Part shown: piece by piece, positions 30,670-39,070 of the stretch
Position numbering within the stretch: position 1 is the stretch's first letter
Layout: every line of letters begins with the position of its first letter
DNA from: Myxococcaceae bacterium JPH2
GTDB taxonomy: Bacteria > Myxococcota > Myxococcia > Myxococcales > Myxococcaceae
DNA length: 64,000 nt
Reading direction: 5' to 3'
NCBI GenBank assembly: GCA_016458225.1
Contig: JAEMGR010000009.1
Coordinates: 1-64,000, forward strand
The notes under the pieces: generated by a model
Database searches by the model: none
The model's input: the letters and a program-made list of their open reading frames with translations, nothing else
What the model was told of the DNA's origin: nothing
Program-made: the position numbers and the translations under genes

Positions 30670-32091
30670 TCACACCGGTGCCCCGCCCTCCTCCGTCCCG
30701 TCCAACCCATACTTGCGCAGCTTGTCGTGCAGCGTCGCGCGGCCGATTCCCAGACGCCGCGCCGCCTCGCTGCGGTTGCCTCCGGCCAATGCCATCGCGT
30801 CCAGCACGAGCCCTCGCTCATAGGCTTCCACGCGCTCCTTGAGCCCCGCGCCCGCGACAGCCTCTCCAGCGCCTGAGGCGGTGCCGCGTGCGGCCGTGGT
30901 CGACGTCGCATCCGCTCGCTGGAGCAAGGCCACATCCAGCTCGCCGTCGCTGGAGAGCGCCACCATGCTCTCCAGCGTGTTCTCCAACTCGCGGACGTTG
31001 CCGGGCCACGGCATGGCCGTCAGTCGCTCGATGAAGCCCGAGGGCACCTTCAGAGGCCCGGCGTGGAAGCGGTCTCGGAAGCGCTCCAGGAACATCCTCG
31101 CGAGGACCGGGATGTCCTCGGGCCGCTCGCGCAGCGCCGGCACGCGCAGATGCACCACGTTGAGCCGGTAGAAGAGGTCCTCGCGAAAGCGCCCCTCCGC
31201 CACGAGCTTGCGCAAATCACGGTGCGTGGCGGCCAGGATCCTCACGTCGACCTTCACCGGGCGATCCGTCCCCACCGGCCGCACCTCGCCCTCTTGCAGG
31301 ACACGCAGCAAGCGGGCCTGGAGCGTGGGCGCCAGCTCCCCCACTTCGTCGAGCAACAGCGTGCCCCCGTCCGCCTCGCGGAACAGACCCGCGCGCTCAC
31401 GGTGCGCTCCCGTGAAGGCGCCCTTCGTGTGGCCGAACAACTCAGCCTCCGCGAGGTCCTCCGTGAGCGAGGCGCAGTTGAAGCACAGGTAGGGCTTGTC
31501 CGCGCGTGGGGAGGCGCGCACCAGCGCTTCGGCCACGCGCTCCTTGCCGGTGCCACTCTCTCCCGTCACCAGCACCGTGACGTCTCGCGGCCCCGCGCGC
31601 TGGACGAGCTGCGCCAGCCGGCTCATCGACTCGGAGGCGAACACCATGGAGCGCGAGAGGTTCAGCTCTCCGGCCAGCCGCTCGTTGTCCATTCGCAGGC
31701 GCACTGCCTCCAGCGCGCGCGACACCACGGACAACAGCTCGTCCACATCGAAGGGCTTGCGGAAGTAGTCGTAGGCCCCGGCCTTGATGGCCTCCACCGC
31801 GAAGCGCTCCGAGCCATGCGCCGTGATGACGATGACTCGAGGTGCATGCGGCATCGCGTGGATGCGCCGCACCAACTGCATGCCATCCATGCGCGGCATC
31901 CGCAGGTCCGTGATGACCAATCCGTAGGCGCGCTCGGCCATGGCCTGAAGCGCGGCCTCGCCATCCACGGCCTCGTCCACTTCCAACTGGGCGGTGCTGG
32001 TCAGCGTCTCTCGCAAGGTGAAGCGAACGCCCGCGTCGTCATCCACCACCAGGACCCGCGGGCCTCCGGGCACAGCCGAATCCCTAGACAT
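30670..32091 (-). CDS. Sigma54-dependent response regulator (NtrC family)
   Basis: A 473-residue transcription activator with a receiver domain (phospho-acceptor Asp62 in VITDLRMPRMDG, Lys in FRKPFD), an AAA+ domain (Walker A GESGTGKE, the sigma54-contact loop GAFTGA, DEVGELAPTLQARLL, RPVGTDRPVKVDVRILAAT) and a C-terminal Fis-type HTH (GGNRSEAARRLGIGRATLHD). All elements for sigma54 activation are intact. Its ATG overlaps the last 8 bases of the kinase gene, so the two form a coupled two-component system. Targets are unknown. Confidence 0.96.
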   Translation of the reverse strand: MSRDSAVPGGPRVLVVDDDAGVRFTLRETLTSTAQLEVDEAVDGEAALQAMAERAYGLVITDLRMPRMDGMQLVRRIHAMPHAPRVIVITAHGSERFAVEAIKAGAYDYFRKPFDVDELLSVVSRALEAVRLRMDNERLAGELNLSRSMVFASESMSRLAQLVQRAGPRDVTVLVTGESGTGKERVAEALVRASPRADKPYLCFNCASLTEDLAEAELFGHTKGAFTGAHRERAGLFREADGGTLLLDEVGELAPTLQARLLRVLQEGEVRPVGTDRPVKVDVRILAATHRDLRKLVAEGRFREDLFYRLNVVHLRVPALRERPEDIPVLARMFLERFRDRFHAGPLKVPSGFIERLTAMPWPGNVRELENTLESMVALSSDGELDVALLQRADATSTTAARGTASGAGEAVAGAGLKERVEAYERGLVLDAMALAGGNRSEAARRLGIGRATLHDKLRKYGLDGTEEGGAPV

Positions 32092-33421
32092 GCGCCCTCG
32101 CCTCCCCACCTGTGCCCAATGCGCCCTCGGGCAGCTCTCGTGGGAGCACCAGCTCCGCCACACAGCCGCTCGGCCGCCCGTTCTCCAGACGCAGCTCCCC
32201 GCCGTGCTGGCGCGCCAGCGCGCGCGCCACCGTCAATCCCAACCCAGAGCCTCGTGCCTTCGACGTGACGCCTGCCTCGAAGACCCGCTCGCCCAGCTCG
32301 GGCGCGATCCCCGAGCCTTCGTCCACCACCGCGACCCGCGCGTCCCCTGTGTCCGTCGTGCCCACGCGCATCACCACGTGCGCCCCGGGTGGACTGGCCT
32401 CGATGGCGTTGTGCAGCAGGTTCATCATCACTTGCTTCACCTTGCGCGAATCACACCGCGCCAGCACCGGCCCCGAACCCTCGCGGAGCAGGCGCACCGC
32501 GTGCTCCGACGCGAGCCCCTCATGCAGGACGAGCGCTTCGTCACACAGCTCCGCGAGGTCGATGGCGCTGACGGACAGCGGCACCAGCGGCCGGGAGAAG
32601 TTGAGGAATTCGTCGAGGATGCCTTGCATGCGCGCCACCTCCGACGACAGGACGCGGAGGCGCTCGCTGGGCTGCGGCCGTCCGGGCTCGCGAGCCATGA
32701 GCTGCGTGAGTCCCTTCACCGTCGCCAGCGGGTTCTTCAGCTCGTGGGCGATCTCCCCCGACAGCGCCTCCAGCTCGCGGGCGTGGTTGCGGTGGACGGC
32801 CAGCAGCTCATCGCGATGGTCGAGCGCATCCTCCAGCATGTTGTCGAAGGCGACGCGGATGAGCGCGCCAGCGCGGTTGGCGATGACTCCGAGGACCGCC
32901 ACGACGATGACCCCCACGAGGAGGAACGCAGGCGGCGCCGAGCCCAGGAAGCTCAAGGGCAGGCCGGGCAAGACTCCGGAGAGCTGCAGCCACGCCAGCG
33001 CCGACAACGCGAAGGTGTTCGCCGCGAGGATCATCCGCCGGGCGTCGTCCTTCAGCACGATGCCGCTCACGAAGGACAGCGGCAGCAGCGCGGGCAGCAG
33101 CGGACTGGCGATGCCTCCCGTGCACACGATGAACCCGACCTGGAACACCAGGCTGCCCCAGAGGTTGGACGGCATGCTGGAGGCCGTGAGGCCCCGTCGG
33201 CCGAAACGCCACAACTCGAAGACCGACAGGCCCACCGCGCCCGCCACCAGCATGCCCACGGCCACGCGCCGCCACAGGGCTGGATCCAACACCGCCGCCA
33301 TCGCGGTCGCGGTCAGCAGCAGCTTTCCGATGTGCAACCGCACGCGCACCATCCGGCCGAACACGCGGCTGAAGTGTCGGAGCTGGATCTCGTTGAAGTC
33401 GCGCTGCCTCGCCGTGTCCAT
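32084..33421 (-). CDS. Membrane histidine kinase, partner of the sigma54 regulator
   Basis: A 445-residue sensor kinase. The N-terminal ~180 residues hold about five or six membrane segments (for example LTATAMAAVL, VGMLVAGAVGLSVF, FLLVGVIVVAVLGVIA) with little periplasmic sequence, so it likely senses a membrane or lipid-associated signal. Then the HisKA domain with His226 in GEIAHELKNPLATVK, the N-box LLHNAIEAS, and G-boxes VDEGSGIAPE and GSGLGLTVARAL. GAGG precedes ATG 33421. Gene order is small basic protein, kinase, regulator. Confidence 0.94.
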   Translation of the reverse strand: MDTARQRDFNEIQLRHFSRVFGRMVRVRLHIGKLLLTATAMAAVLDPALWRRVAVGMLVAGAVGLSVFELWRFGRRGLTASSMPSNLWGSLVFQVGFIVCTGGIASPLLPALLPLSFVSGIVLKDDARRMILAANTFALSALAWLQLSGVLPGLPLSFLGSAPPAFLLVGVIVVAVLGVIANRAGALIRVAFDNMLEDALDHRDELLAVHRNHARELEALSGEIAHELKNPLATVKGLTQLMAREPGRPQPSERLRVLSSEVARMQGILDEFLNFSRPLVPLSVSAIDLAELCDEALVLHEGLASEHAVRLLREGSGPVLARCDSRKVKQVMMNLLHNAIEASPPGAHVVMRVGTTDTGDARVAVVDEGSGIAPELGERVFEAGVTSKARGSGLGLTVARALARQHGGELRLENGRPSGCVAELVLPRELPEGALGTGGEARAHV

Positions 33422-33436
33422 GGCCACCTCGGAACG

Positions 33437-33625
33437 TCACTTCGTCTTCGTCCGCGTGCGCATGGTACGCCGTCGTGTGGAGCGCGCGGGGGCCTTCGGA
33501 GCCTGCGCCCGACGCGGCTTCGCGCGCACCGGACGGCGCGCGGGAATGGGGCGCGGCGCAGGGCGCGCGAGCGCCTTGACGCTCCAGGGAAGCGCGAGGC
33601 CGTAGAACAAGAACATGTCGAGCAT
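33437..33625 (-). CDS. Predicted small basic membrane-associated protein
   Basis: A possible 62-residue protein. The first 20 residues are hydrophobic (MLDMFLFYGLALPWSVKALA) and the rest is Arg/Lys/Pro/Ala-rich (for example PARRPVRAKPRRAQAPK), ending RTRTKTK, like a histone-H1-type tail. It ends 15 bp before the kinase ATG, so it would be the first gene of the two-component operon. No strong ribosome-binding site lies close to the ATG; GGAGGG is about 15 bases upstream. Coding status is uncertain because the basic tail is also what GC-rich sequence yields by chance. Confidence 0.35.
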   Translation of the reverse strand: MLDMFLFYGLALPWSVKALARPAPRPIPARRPVRAKPRRAQAPKAPARSTRRRTMRTRTKTK

Positions 33626-33731
33626 GGGAGAGCGGCCCTCCAAGTGTGGCGAGTGGTCCCGGCCTCCCCTGAGCAATGGCGATGCCACGCTCTGTCCCGA
33701 GGGAGGCGCGGTCCTCGCCCCTGCCTGGAAT

Positions 33732-33745
33732 CCGACAGGTGTCGG
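33732..33745. promoter_or_regulatory. Short palindrome upstream of the ABC exporter operon
   Basis: CCGACAGGTGTCGG: 6-bp arms with a 2-bp centre, in the 249-bp gap between the divergent small-protein/kinase operon and the hlyD-type gene. Operators of TetR-type repressors often look like this, and the Escherichia coli ybh operon is controlled by the TetR-type CecR, but no regulator gene is adjacent here. Confidence 0.25.
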
Positions 33746-33874
33746 GTTTCCGGCAGTCCGGTCGGCCGGGCTTCCGACGGGTGCCTCGGCTCCTCCAGCG
33801 TGAGGCATCACCGGCACGGGCCTTGCGAGCGGGCCGCCGGTGGCACCACGGTGACTCGTGGGCCGGGAGGGGTC

Positions 33875-34939
33875 ATGCGCCGCGCCGTCCTGCTGTTCGT
33901 CGCTTTGATTGGAGTTCTCGCTGCGCTGCTGGGCGCGCGCCTGCTGCGGGAGCGCCGCGCGGCGCAAGGGCCGCCGGGTGGCTCGGGCGTGGTGGAGGGC
34001 ACGGTGGTGGACGTGCGCTCGCGCCTCAACGCGCGCATCGTCGCCTTCCATGTGGAGGAAGGCGCCTCCGTGGAGAAGGGGGCGCTCCTGGCCACGCTCG
34101 ACTGCAATGAGCCCGAGGCAGGGCTCGCCGAGGCAGAGGCGCGGCTCGCGCAGACTCGGGCCCAGGCGGATGCGGCGCGGACATCGGCCGTGGCGGCCGG
34201 CCGCAGCAGCGAGGCCGTCGCCGCGCAGGCGGAAGGGACCGCGGCGCAGCAGGAGTCGCTGGCGGATCAGCTCGGCCTCGCGCAACGCAACGCCGAGCGC
34301 ATCGACAAGCTGGGCGAAGCGGCGGCCGAGTCCACGCGAGATCAGGCCCGCGCCCAGGCGGATGCCCTGAGCCGCCAGCTCATCGCCTCGCGCCACGCGA
34401 GCACCGCGGCGTCGCGACAGGCCCGCGCGGCCACCGAGCAGGAGCGCGCCAGTCAGCAGCAAGCTGAAGCCGCGCTCCAAGCGGTCCAGGCCGCGGAGGC
34501 AGCGCTGCGGCGGGCCCGCGTCGCCGTGAACGAGTGTGAGCTGCGCGCCCCGCTCAGCGCCACGGTGGAGACGCTGCCGCTGGAGCCCGGAGACCTGGCG
34601 ATGCCGGGCACGGTGCTGGCGCGACTGGTGGACACGCGCCACCCGAAGGCGACGTTCTACCTGCCCAACGCGGAGCTGGCCGCCGCGCGCCCGGGGCAGT
34701 CCGCCACGGTCCACGCAGATGCGTACCCGGATCGCTCCTTCTCGGCGCGCGTGGTGACGGTGTCGCGCGAAGCGGCCTTCACGCCGCGCAACGTGCAGAC
34801 GCGCAGCGATCGCGATCGGCTCGTCTACCCGGTGGAGGTTCACATCGACGCGCCGGACGGGGCGCTGCTGCCGGGCATGCCGGTGGACATCCTCCTGGGG
34901 CCCACGCCCGATGCCTCGGTGGCGGAGCAGCGCCCATGA
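33875..34939 (+). CDS. HlyD-family membrane-fusion (adaptor) protein of an ABC-2 exporter
   Basis: A 354-residue periplasmic adaptor. Seen: an N-terminal membrane anchor (AVLLFVALIGVLAALLGARL), the split biotinyl-lipoyl domain (NARIVAFHVEEGASVEKGAL and later CELRAPLSATVETLPLEPGD), a long Ala/Gln/Arg-rich coiled-coil hairpin of about 150 residues between them, and a C-terminal beta-barrel (ATFYLPNAELAAARPGQSAT). It corresponds to YbhG. GGGAGG precedes ATG 33875. The stop overlaps the next gene's start (ATGA). Confidence 0.93.
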   Translation: MRRAVLLFVALIGVLAALLGARLLRERRAAQGPPGGSGVVEGTVVDVRSRLNARIVAFHVEEGASVEKGALLATLDCNEPEAGLAEAEARLAQTRAQADAARTSAVAAGRSSEAVAAQAEGTAAQQESLADQLGLAQRNAERIDKLGEAAAESTRDQARAQADALSRQLIASRHASTAASRQARAATEQERASQQQAEAALQAVQAAEAALRRARVAVNECELRAPLSATVETLPLEPGDLAMPGTVLARLVDTRHPKATFYLPNAELAAARPGQSATVHADAYPDRSFSARVVTVSREAAFTPRNVQTRSDRDRLVYPVEVHIDAPDGALLPGMPVDILLGPTPDASVAEQRP

Positions 34940-35694
34940 GCGCCACCGAGTCGTGGGACCTGGAGCTGCGCGACGTGCGGCGGAGCTTCGGTGCCACCCA
35001 GGCGCTGCGAGGCGTGTCGCTCGCCGTGCGCCAGGGTGAGGTGTACGGACTCGTGGGGCCCGATGGCGCGGGGAAGACGACCGCCATCCGCATCCTCTCC
35101 GGACTCCTGCAGCCCCATGCGGGCTCCGCGACGGTGCTGGGCGTGGACCCCGCCCATCCGCGCGGCGAGGCACGCGAGCGACTGGGCCTCGTGCCACAAC
35201 GCAACACGCTCTACGGGGACCTGAGCGTGGCCGAGAACCTGCGCTTCTTCGCGCACCTGTTTGGCCTCACTCGACCCGATTTCGAATCGCGGCGGGAGCG
35301 GCTGCTGCACATCACCCGCCTGGGGCGCTTCACGGAGCGGCGCGCGGATGCGCTGTCCGGAGGCATGTACAAGAAGCTCGCGCTCGCGTGCGCCCTGCTC
35401 CACCGGCCTCGCGTGTTGCTGCTCGATGAGCCCACGAACGGAGTGGATCCAGTGAGCCGCCGTGAGCTGTGGGAGCTGCTCTACGGACTGGTGCACGAGG
35501 GGATGACCCTGGTGGTGTCCACGCCGTACATGGACGAGGCCGCGAGGTGTCACCGCGTGGGCCTGCTGTACGAGGGACAGCTCATCGCGGAGGGAGATCC
35601 CCGCGCCCTCGCGCGCGAGCATGGCGTGTCTCCATCCAGCTTCGAGTCGGTGTTCCTGGCGCTCATCGCCCGCCGCGACGGGAGGGCCGCGTGA
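34936..35694 (+). CDS. ABC transporter ATPase 1 (degenerate switch His), ABC-2 exporter
   Basis: A 252-residue nucleotide-binding protein. Seen: Walker A GPDGAGKTTAIR, Q-loop region LVPQRNTLYGD, signature LSGGMYKKLALA, Walker B VLLLDEPTNGVDP, but the H-loop reads STPYMDEAARC, with Pro where the switch histidine normally stands. The N-terminal half of Escherichia coli YbhF shows the same loss (from memory), so this protein corresponds to that half as a separate gene. It starts with a 4-bp overlap with the adaptor gene and ends with a GTGA overlap with ATPase 2. Confidence 0.93.
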   Translation: MSATESWDLELRDVRRSFGATQALRGVSLAVRQGEVYGLVGPDGAGKTTAIRILSGLLQPHAGSATVLGVDPAHPRGEARERLGLVPQRNTLYGDLSVAENLRFFAHLFGLTRPDFESRRERLLHITRLGRFTERRADALSGGMYKKLALACALLHRPRVLLLDEPTNGVDPVSRRELWELLYGLVHEGMTLVVSTPYMDEAARCHRVGLLYEGQLIAEGDPRALAREHGVSPSSFESVFLALIARRDGRAA

Positions 35695-36626
35695 ACGTCA
35701 TCGAGGTGGAGCACCTGTCGCGACGCTTCGGCGACTTCAAGGCCGTGGATGACGTGAGCTTCACCGTGGGGGCCGGAGAAATCTTTGGCTACCTGGGCGC
35801 CAACGGCGCGGGCAAGTCCACCACCATCCGCATGTTGTGCGGCCTGCTCCAACCCTCGGGGGGACATGCGCGCGTGGCGGGCCACGACGTGGCGAGCGAC
35901 CCCGAGCGCGTGAAGGCGGGCATCGGCTACATGTCCCAGCGCTTCTCGCTCTACCTGGACCTCACGGTGCGCGCGAACCTGGAGTTCTTCGCCGCCGCGT
36001 ATGGTGGGCACGGCGCCGCGCTGCGCACCGCCATCGACGCGATGCTGGAGCGCATGCAACTGACCGCCGTGCGCAATGAGGTGACGGGCTCGCTGCCGGG
36101 CGGTCTCCAGCAGCGCGTGGCCCTGGCGAGCGCGGTGATGCACCGGCCGCGCATCGTCTTCCTGGATGAGCCCACGGCGGGCGTGGATCCGCTCCAGCGT
36201 CGCTCCTTCTGGCAGCTCATCCGCGATCTGGCCGCGCAAGGCACCACGGTCTTCGTCACGACGCACTACATGGACGAAGCGGAGAACTGCGCGCGCATCG
36301 GCATCATGGTGGACGGGCGACTGGTCGCGCTCGACACGCCCGAGGCGCTCAAGCGCGACCACGCCCCAGGCCGAGTGCTGGAGGTCCGCGGCCCCGGGCT
36401 GGCCCAGGCGCTCGAGGGACTGCGCGGCGAGCCCGGCGTGCTGGACGTGAGCCGCTTCGGCTCAGGGGCCACGGTGCGCGTGGATCCAACGCGAATGGAG
36501 GCGCACGGCTTGGAGCAGTGGTTGCGCGCCCGGGGCGTGGATCCGCTGGAGCTGGAGGAGTCCGCGCCCACGCTGGATGACGTGTTCCTGGCCCTGACGG
36601 CCTCCGCGCAGCGAGGAGAGGACTAG
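35691..36626 (+). CDS. ABC transporter ATPase 2 (canonical), ABC-2 exporter
   Basis: A 311-residue nucleotide-binding protein with intact motifs: Walker A GANGAGKSTTIR, signature LPGGLQQRVALA, Walker B IVFLDEPTAGVDP and the switch His in TTHYMDEAENC. A C-terminal regulatory segment of about 85 residues follows, as in DrrA-type ATPases. It matches the C-terminal half of YbhF, so with ATPase 1 it likely forms a heterodimer in which only one site hydrolyses normally. The start is GTG 35691, preceded by GGGAGGG. Confidence 0.94.
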   Translation: MNVIEVEHLSRRFGDFKAVDDVSFTVGAGEIFGYLGANGAGKSTTIRMLCGLLQPSGGHARVAGHDVASDPERVKAGIGYMSQRFSLYLDLTVRANLEFFAAAYGGHGAALRTAIDAMLERMQLTAVRNEVTGSLPGGLQQRVALASAVMHRPRIVFLDEPTAGVDPLQRRSFWQLIRDLAAQGTTVFVTTHYMDEAENCARIGIMVDGRLVALDTPEALKRDHAPGRVLEVRGPGLAQALEGLRGEPGVLDVSRFGSGATVRVDPTRMEAHGLEQWLRARGVDPLELEESAPTLDDVFLALTASAQRGED

Positions 36627-36630
36627 CGCC

Positions 36631-37767
36631 ATGGGTGCTTCGACTGTCCGTCGCTCGATGGGTCGCATCCTCGCCATCGCGGGCAAGGAGGTGCTGCACA
36701 TCCGCCGCGACCCCCGCACGCTCTACCTCGCGCTGGCCATGCCCGTGGTGATGCTGGTGCTGTTCGGGTACGGCATCAGCTTCGACGTGGACCACCTGGA
36801 CCTGGCGGTGGTGGACCAGGACCGGACGTGGGCCTCGCGCGAGCTGGTGCGCCAGTTCACCGCCTCCGAGGAGTTCGTGGTCGGCACCGAGAGCCCGTCA
36901 ACGGAGCAGGCGCTGCGTGACGCTCGGCGAGGCCGCGCTGTCGCGGTGCTGGTTCTGCCCAAGGGCTTCGCGCGGGACGTGTCCTCAGGAGGCGCCCAGG
37001 TGCAGCTCCTGGTGGACGGCGCGGACGGCAACACCGCCACGCAGGTGCTCGCCAAGGCACAGGCGCTCGTCCAGGTCGCGAGCACCCGACTGGCTGGCGC
37101 GGGCGCGCCCATCCCCGCCCCTCCGGTGGAGGTGCGGATCCGCACGCTGTTCAATCCGGCGGGACGCTCGGCGCTGTTCGTCGTGCCGGGGCTGGCGGCG
37201 TATCTCCTGGCCATCGTCGCGGTGCTCATGACGGCGCTCACGGTGGCGCGGGAGTGGGAGCGCGGCTCGATGGAGCAGCTCTTCGCCACGCCCGTGGGAC
37301 GGATGGAGATCGTCGTGGGCAAGCTGCTGCCGTACCTGTGCATCGGGCTCGCGCAGGTGCTGCTGGTGCTCACCGCGGGCGCGTGGGTGTTCAGCGTTCC
37401 CATTCGAGGCAGCCTGCCCGTGCTCGGCTTGGGGGCGCTGTTGTTCCTCATCGGAATGCTGGGCCAGGGGTTGCTCATCTCGGTGGTGACGCGCAATCAG
37501 GTGGTGGCGACCCAGGTGGCGACGCTGACGTCCATGCTGCCCTCGATGCTCCTGTCGGGCTTCATCTTCCCCATCTCCAACCTGCCCGCACCGCTGCGGG
37601 CACTGAGCACGCTCATCCCCGCGCGCTACTTCGTCAGCGTGCTGCGCGGCGTGCTGCTGCGCGGCAACGGGCTGGAGGTGTTGTGGCCCCAGCTCGGGGC
37701 GCTCGCCCTCTTCGCGCTGCTCATCCTCACCGTGGCCATGGCGCGCTTCCAGCGCCGGCTCGACTGA
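36631..37767 (+). CDS. ABC-2 type permease 1
   Basis: A 378-residue inner-membrane permease of the YhhJ/YbhS type. Seen: one N-terminal membrane segment (LYLALAMPVVMLVLFGYGIS), a large periplasmic domain (LDLAVVDQDRTWASRELVRQ to FNPAGRSALFVVPG), then five clustered C-terminal segments with REWERGSMEQLFATPVGR between the first two. It probably pairs with permease 2. ATG 36631 lies 4 bp after the ATPase stop. Confidence 0.93.
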   Translation: MGASTVRRSMGRILAIAGKEVLHIRRDPRTLYLALAMPVVMLVLFGYGISFDVDHLDLAVVDQDRTWASRELVRQFTASEEFVVGTESPSTEQALRDARRGRAVAVLVLPKGFARDVSSGGAQVQLLVDGADGNTATQVLAKAQALVQVASTRLAGAGAPIPAPPVEVRIRTLFNPAGRSALFVVPGLAAYLLAIVAVLMTALTVAREWERGSMEQLFATPVGRMEIVVGKLLPYLCIGLAQVLLVLTAGAWVFSVPIRGSLPVLGLGALLFLIGMLGQGLLISVVTRNQVVATQVATLTSMLPSMLLSGFIFPISNLPAPLRALSTLIPARYFVSVLRGVLLRGNGLEVLWPQLGALALFALLILTVAMARFQRRLD

Positions 37768-37779
37768 AAGGCCGGACAC

Positions 37780-38916
37780 ATGCATCCGCTCCTCGTGCAG
37801 TACCGCGCGGTGGTGGTGAAGGAGGTCCGGCAGACGGTGCGCGACCGGCGCGTCATGGCGCTGCTGACCATCGCACCGCTGATGCAGCTCTTCGTGCTGG
37901 GGTTCGCCGTCAACTTCGACGTGCGGCGCGTTCCCACCGCCGTGGTCGATCGCAGTCAGACCGTGGAGAGCCGCGAGCACGCCCGCACCCTGCTGGCGGG
38001 AGACACCCTGCAACTGACAGCGGAGCCACACGATGAGCGGGCCGCCGCGACACTCCTGGAGGATGGCGCGGCCTCGGTGGCGCTCGTCTTCCCGCCGTCC
38101 TTCGAGAAGGACCTGCTGCGCGGCGATGGCGCCTGGGTGCAAGCCCTGGTGGATGGCTCGGATCCGGTGCGTTCGAGCGTGGCCGTGGACGCGGTGGCTC
38201 GGCACGCCGCCGCGCGGGCCGCGACCCTGGGCCAGGAGCGGGCACGGCGCTTCGGCAGCGAACCTCCCCATCCCACGGTCACGCTGGAGTCGCGCGTCCT
38301 CTACAACCCGGCCCTGGAGACCGCGGTGTACGTGGTGCCCGGCATCGCCGCGATGCTGCTGCTCATCGTCACCACCATCATCATGTCCATGGGACTGGCG
38401 CGTGAGCGCGAGACGGGCACGCTGGAGCAGCTCCAGGTGACGCCCCTGCGCTCCAGCGTGTTGATGCTGGGCAAGGTGACGCCGTTCCTGCTCGTGGGGC
38501 TCGTGGATGTGGGGCTGGCGCTGTGCGTGGGCACGTGGGTGTTCGGCGTGCCGCTGCGCGGAAGCCTGTTGCTGGTGGCGCTGGCCACCCTGCTCTACCT
38601 GATGTCCACCTTGGGTGTGGGGCTGCTCATCGCGACGGCCAGCCGCACGCAGCAGCAGGCCTTCGTCGGCGGCTTCCTCTTCATGCTCCCGGCGGTGCTG
38701 TTGTCCGGCGTGATGACGTCGCTGCGCGCGATGCCGGACTGGCTCGTGTGGATCACCTGGCTCAATCCGGTGCGCCACTACGCCGAAGTGTTGCGCGGTG
38801 TGCTCCTCAAGGGAGCGGGCCTCTCCGACCTGTGGCCACAGTTCCTCCTGCTCTCAGGTTTTGGAGTGCTGATGCTGGGCATTGCGACCCGTCGATTCCA
38901 CAAGACCGCCGCGTAG
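37780..38916 (+). CDS. ABC-2 type permease 2
   Basis: A 378-residue paralogue of the preceding permease with the same topology: RDRRVMALLTIAPLMQLFVL, a periplasmic domain (YNPALETAVYVVPG) and the cytosolic loop ARERETGTLEQLQVTPLR. Identical length to permease 1 suggests tandem duplication and a heterodimeric channel, as in YbhS/YbhR. It ends the five-gene exporter operon; the next gene is 154 bp away without a clear terminator. Substrates of the family include drugs and lipids; none is indicated here. Confidence 0.93.
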   Translation: MHPLLVQYRAVVVKEVRQTVRDRRVMALLTIAPLMQLFVLGFAVNFDVRRVPTAVVDRSQTVESREHARTLLAGDTLQLTAEPHDERAAATLLEDGAASVALVFPPSFEKDLLRGDGAWVQALVDGSDPVRSSVAVDAVARHAAARAATLGQERARRFGSEPPHPTVTLESRVLYNPALETAVYVVPGIAAMLLLIVTTIIMSMGLARERETGTLEQLQVTPLRSSVLMLGKVTPFLLVGLVDVGLALCVGTWVFGVPLRGSLLLVALATLLYLMSTLGVGLLIATASRTQQQAFVGGFLFMLPAVLLSGVMTSLRAMPDWLVWITWLNPVRHYAEVLRGVLLKGAGLSDLWPQFLLLSGFGVLMLGIATRRFHKTAA

Positions 38917-39070
38917 CCATCCAACCCCCGACGATGGCCAGACCCCGAGCCCCCTTCCGCCACTTGCCTTCCCGACGATATGTCAGAGGCGTCGTGGACG
39001 TTGACGGGCGTGTGAGCAAGCCCTCCGTGCTGAGGGCCTCGGCCAGACCTGGACTGACGGGAGCGATGCG

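Noticed and set aside
33437-35197. A 586-codon minus-strand open frame across the adaptor and first ATPase genes
   Set aside because: The plus strand has clear HlyD and ABC motifs there. Only the last 62 codons, outside those genes, might be real and are listed separately.
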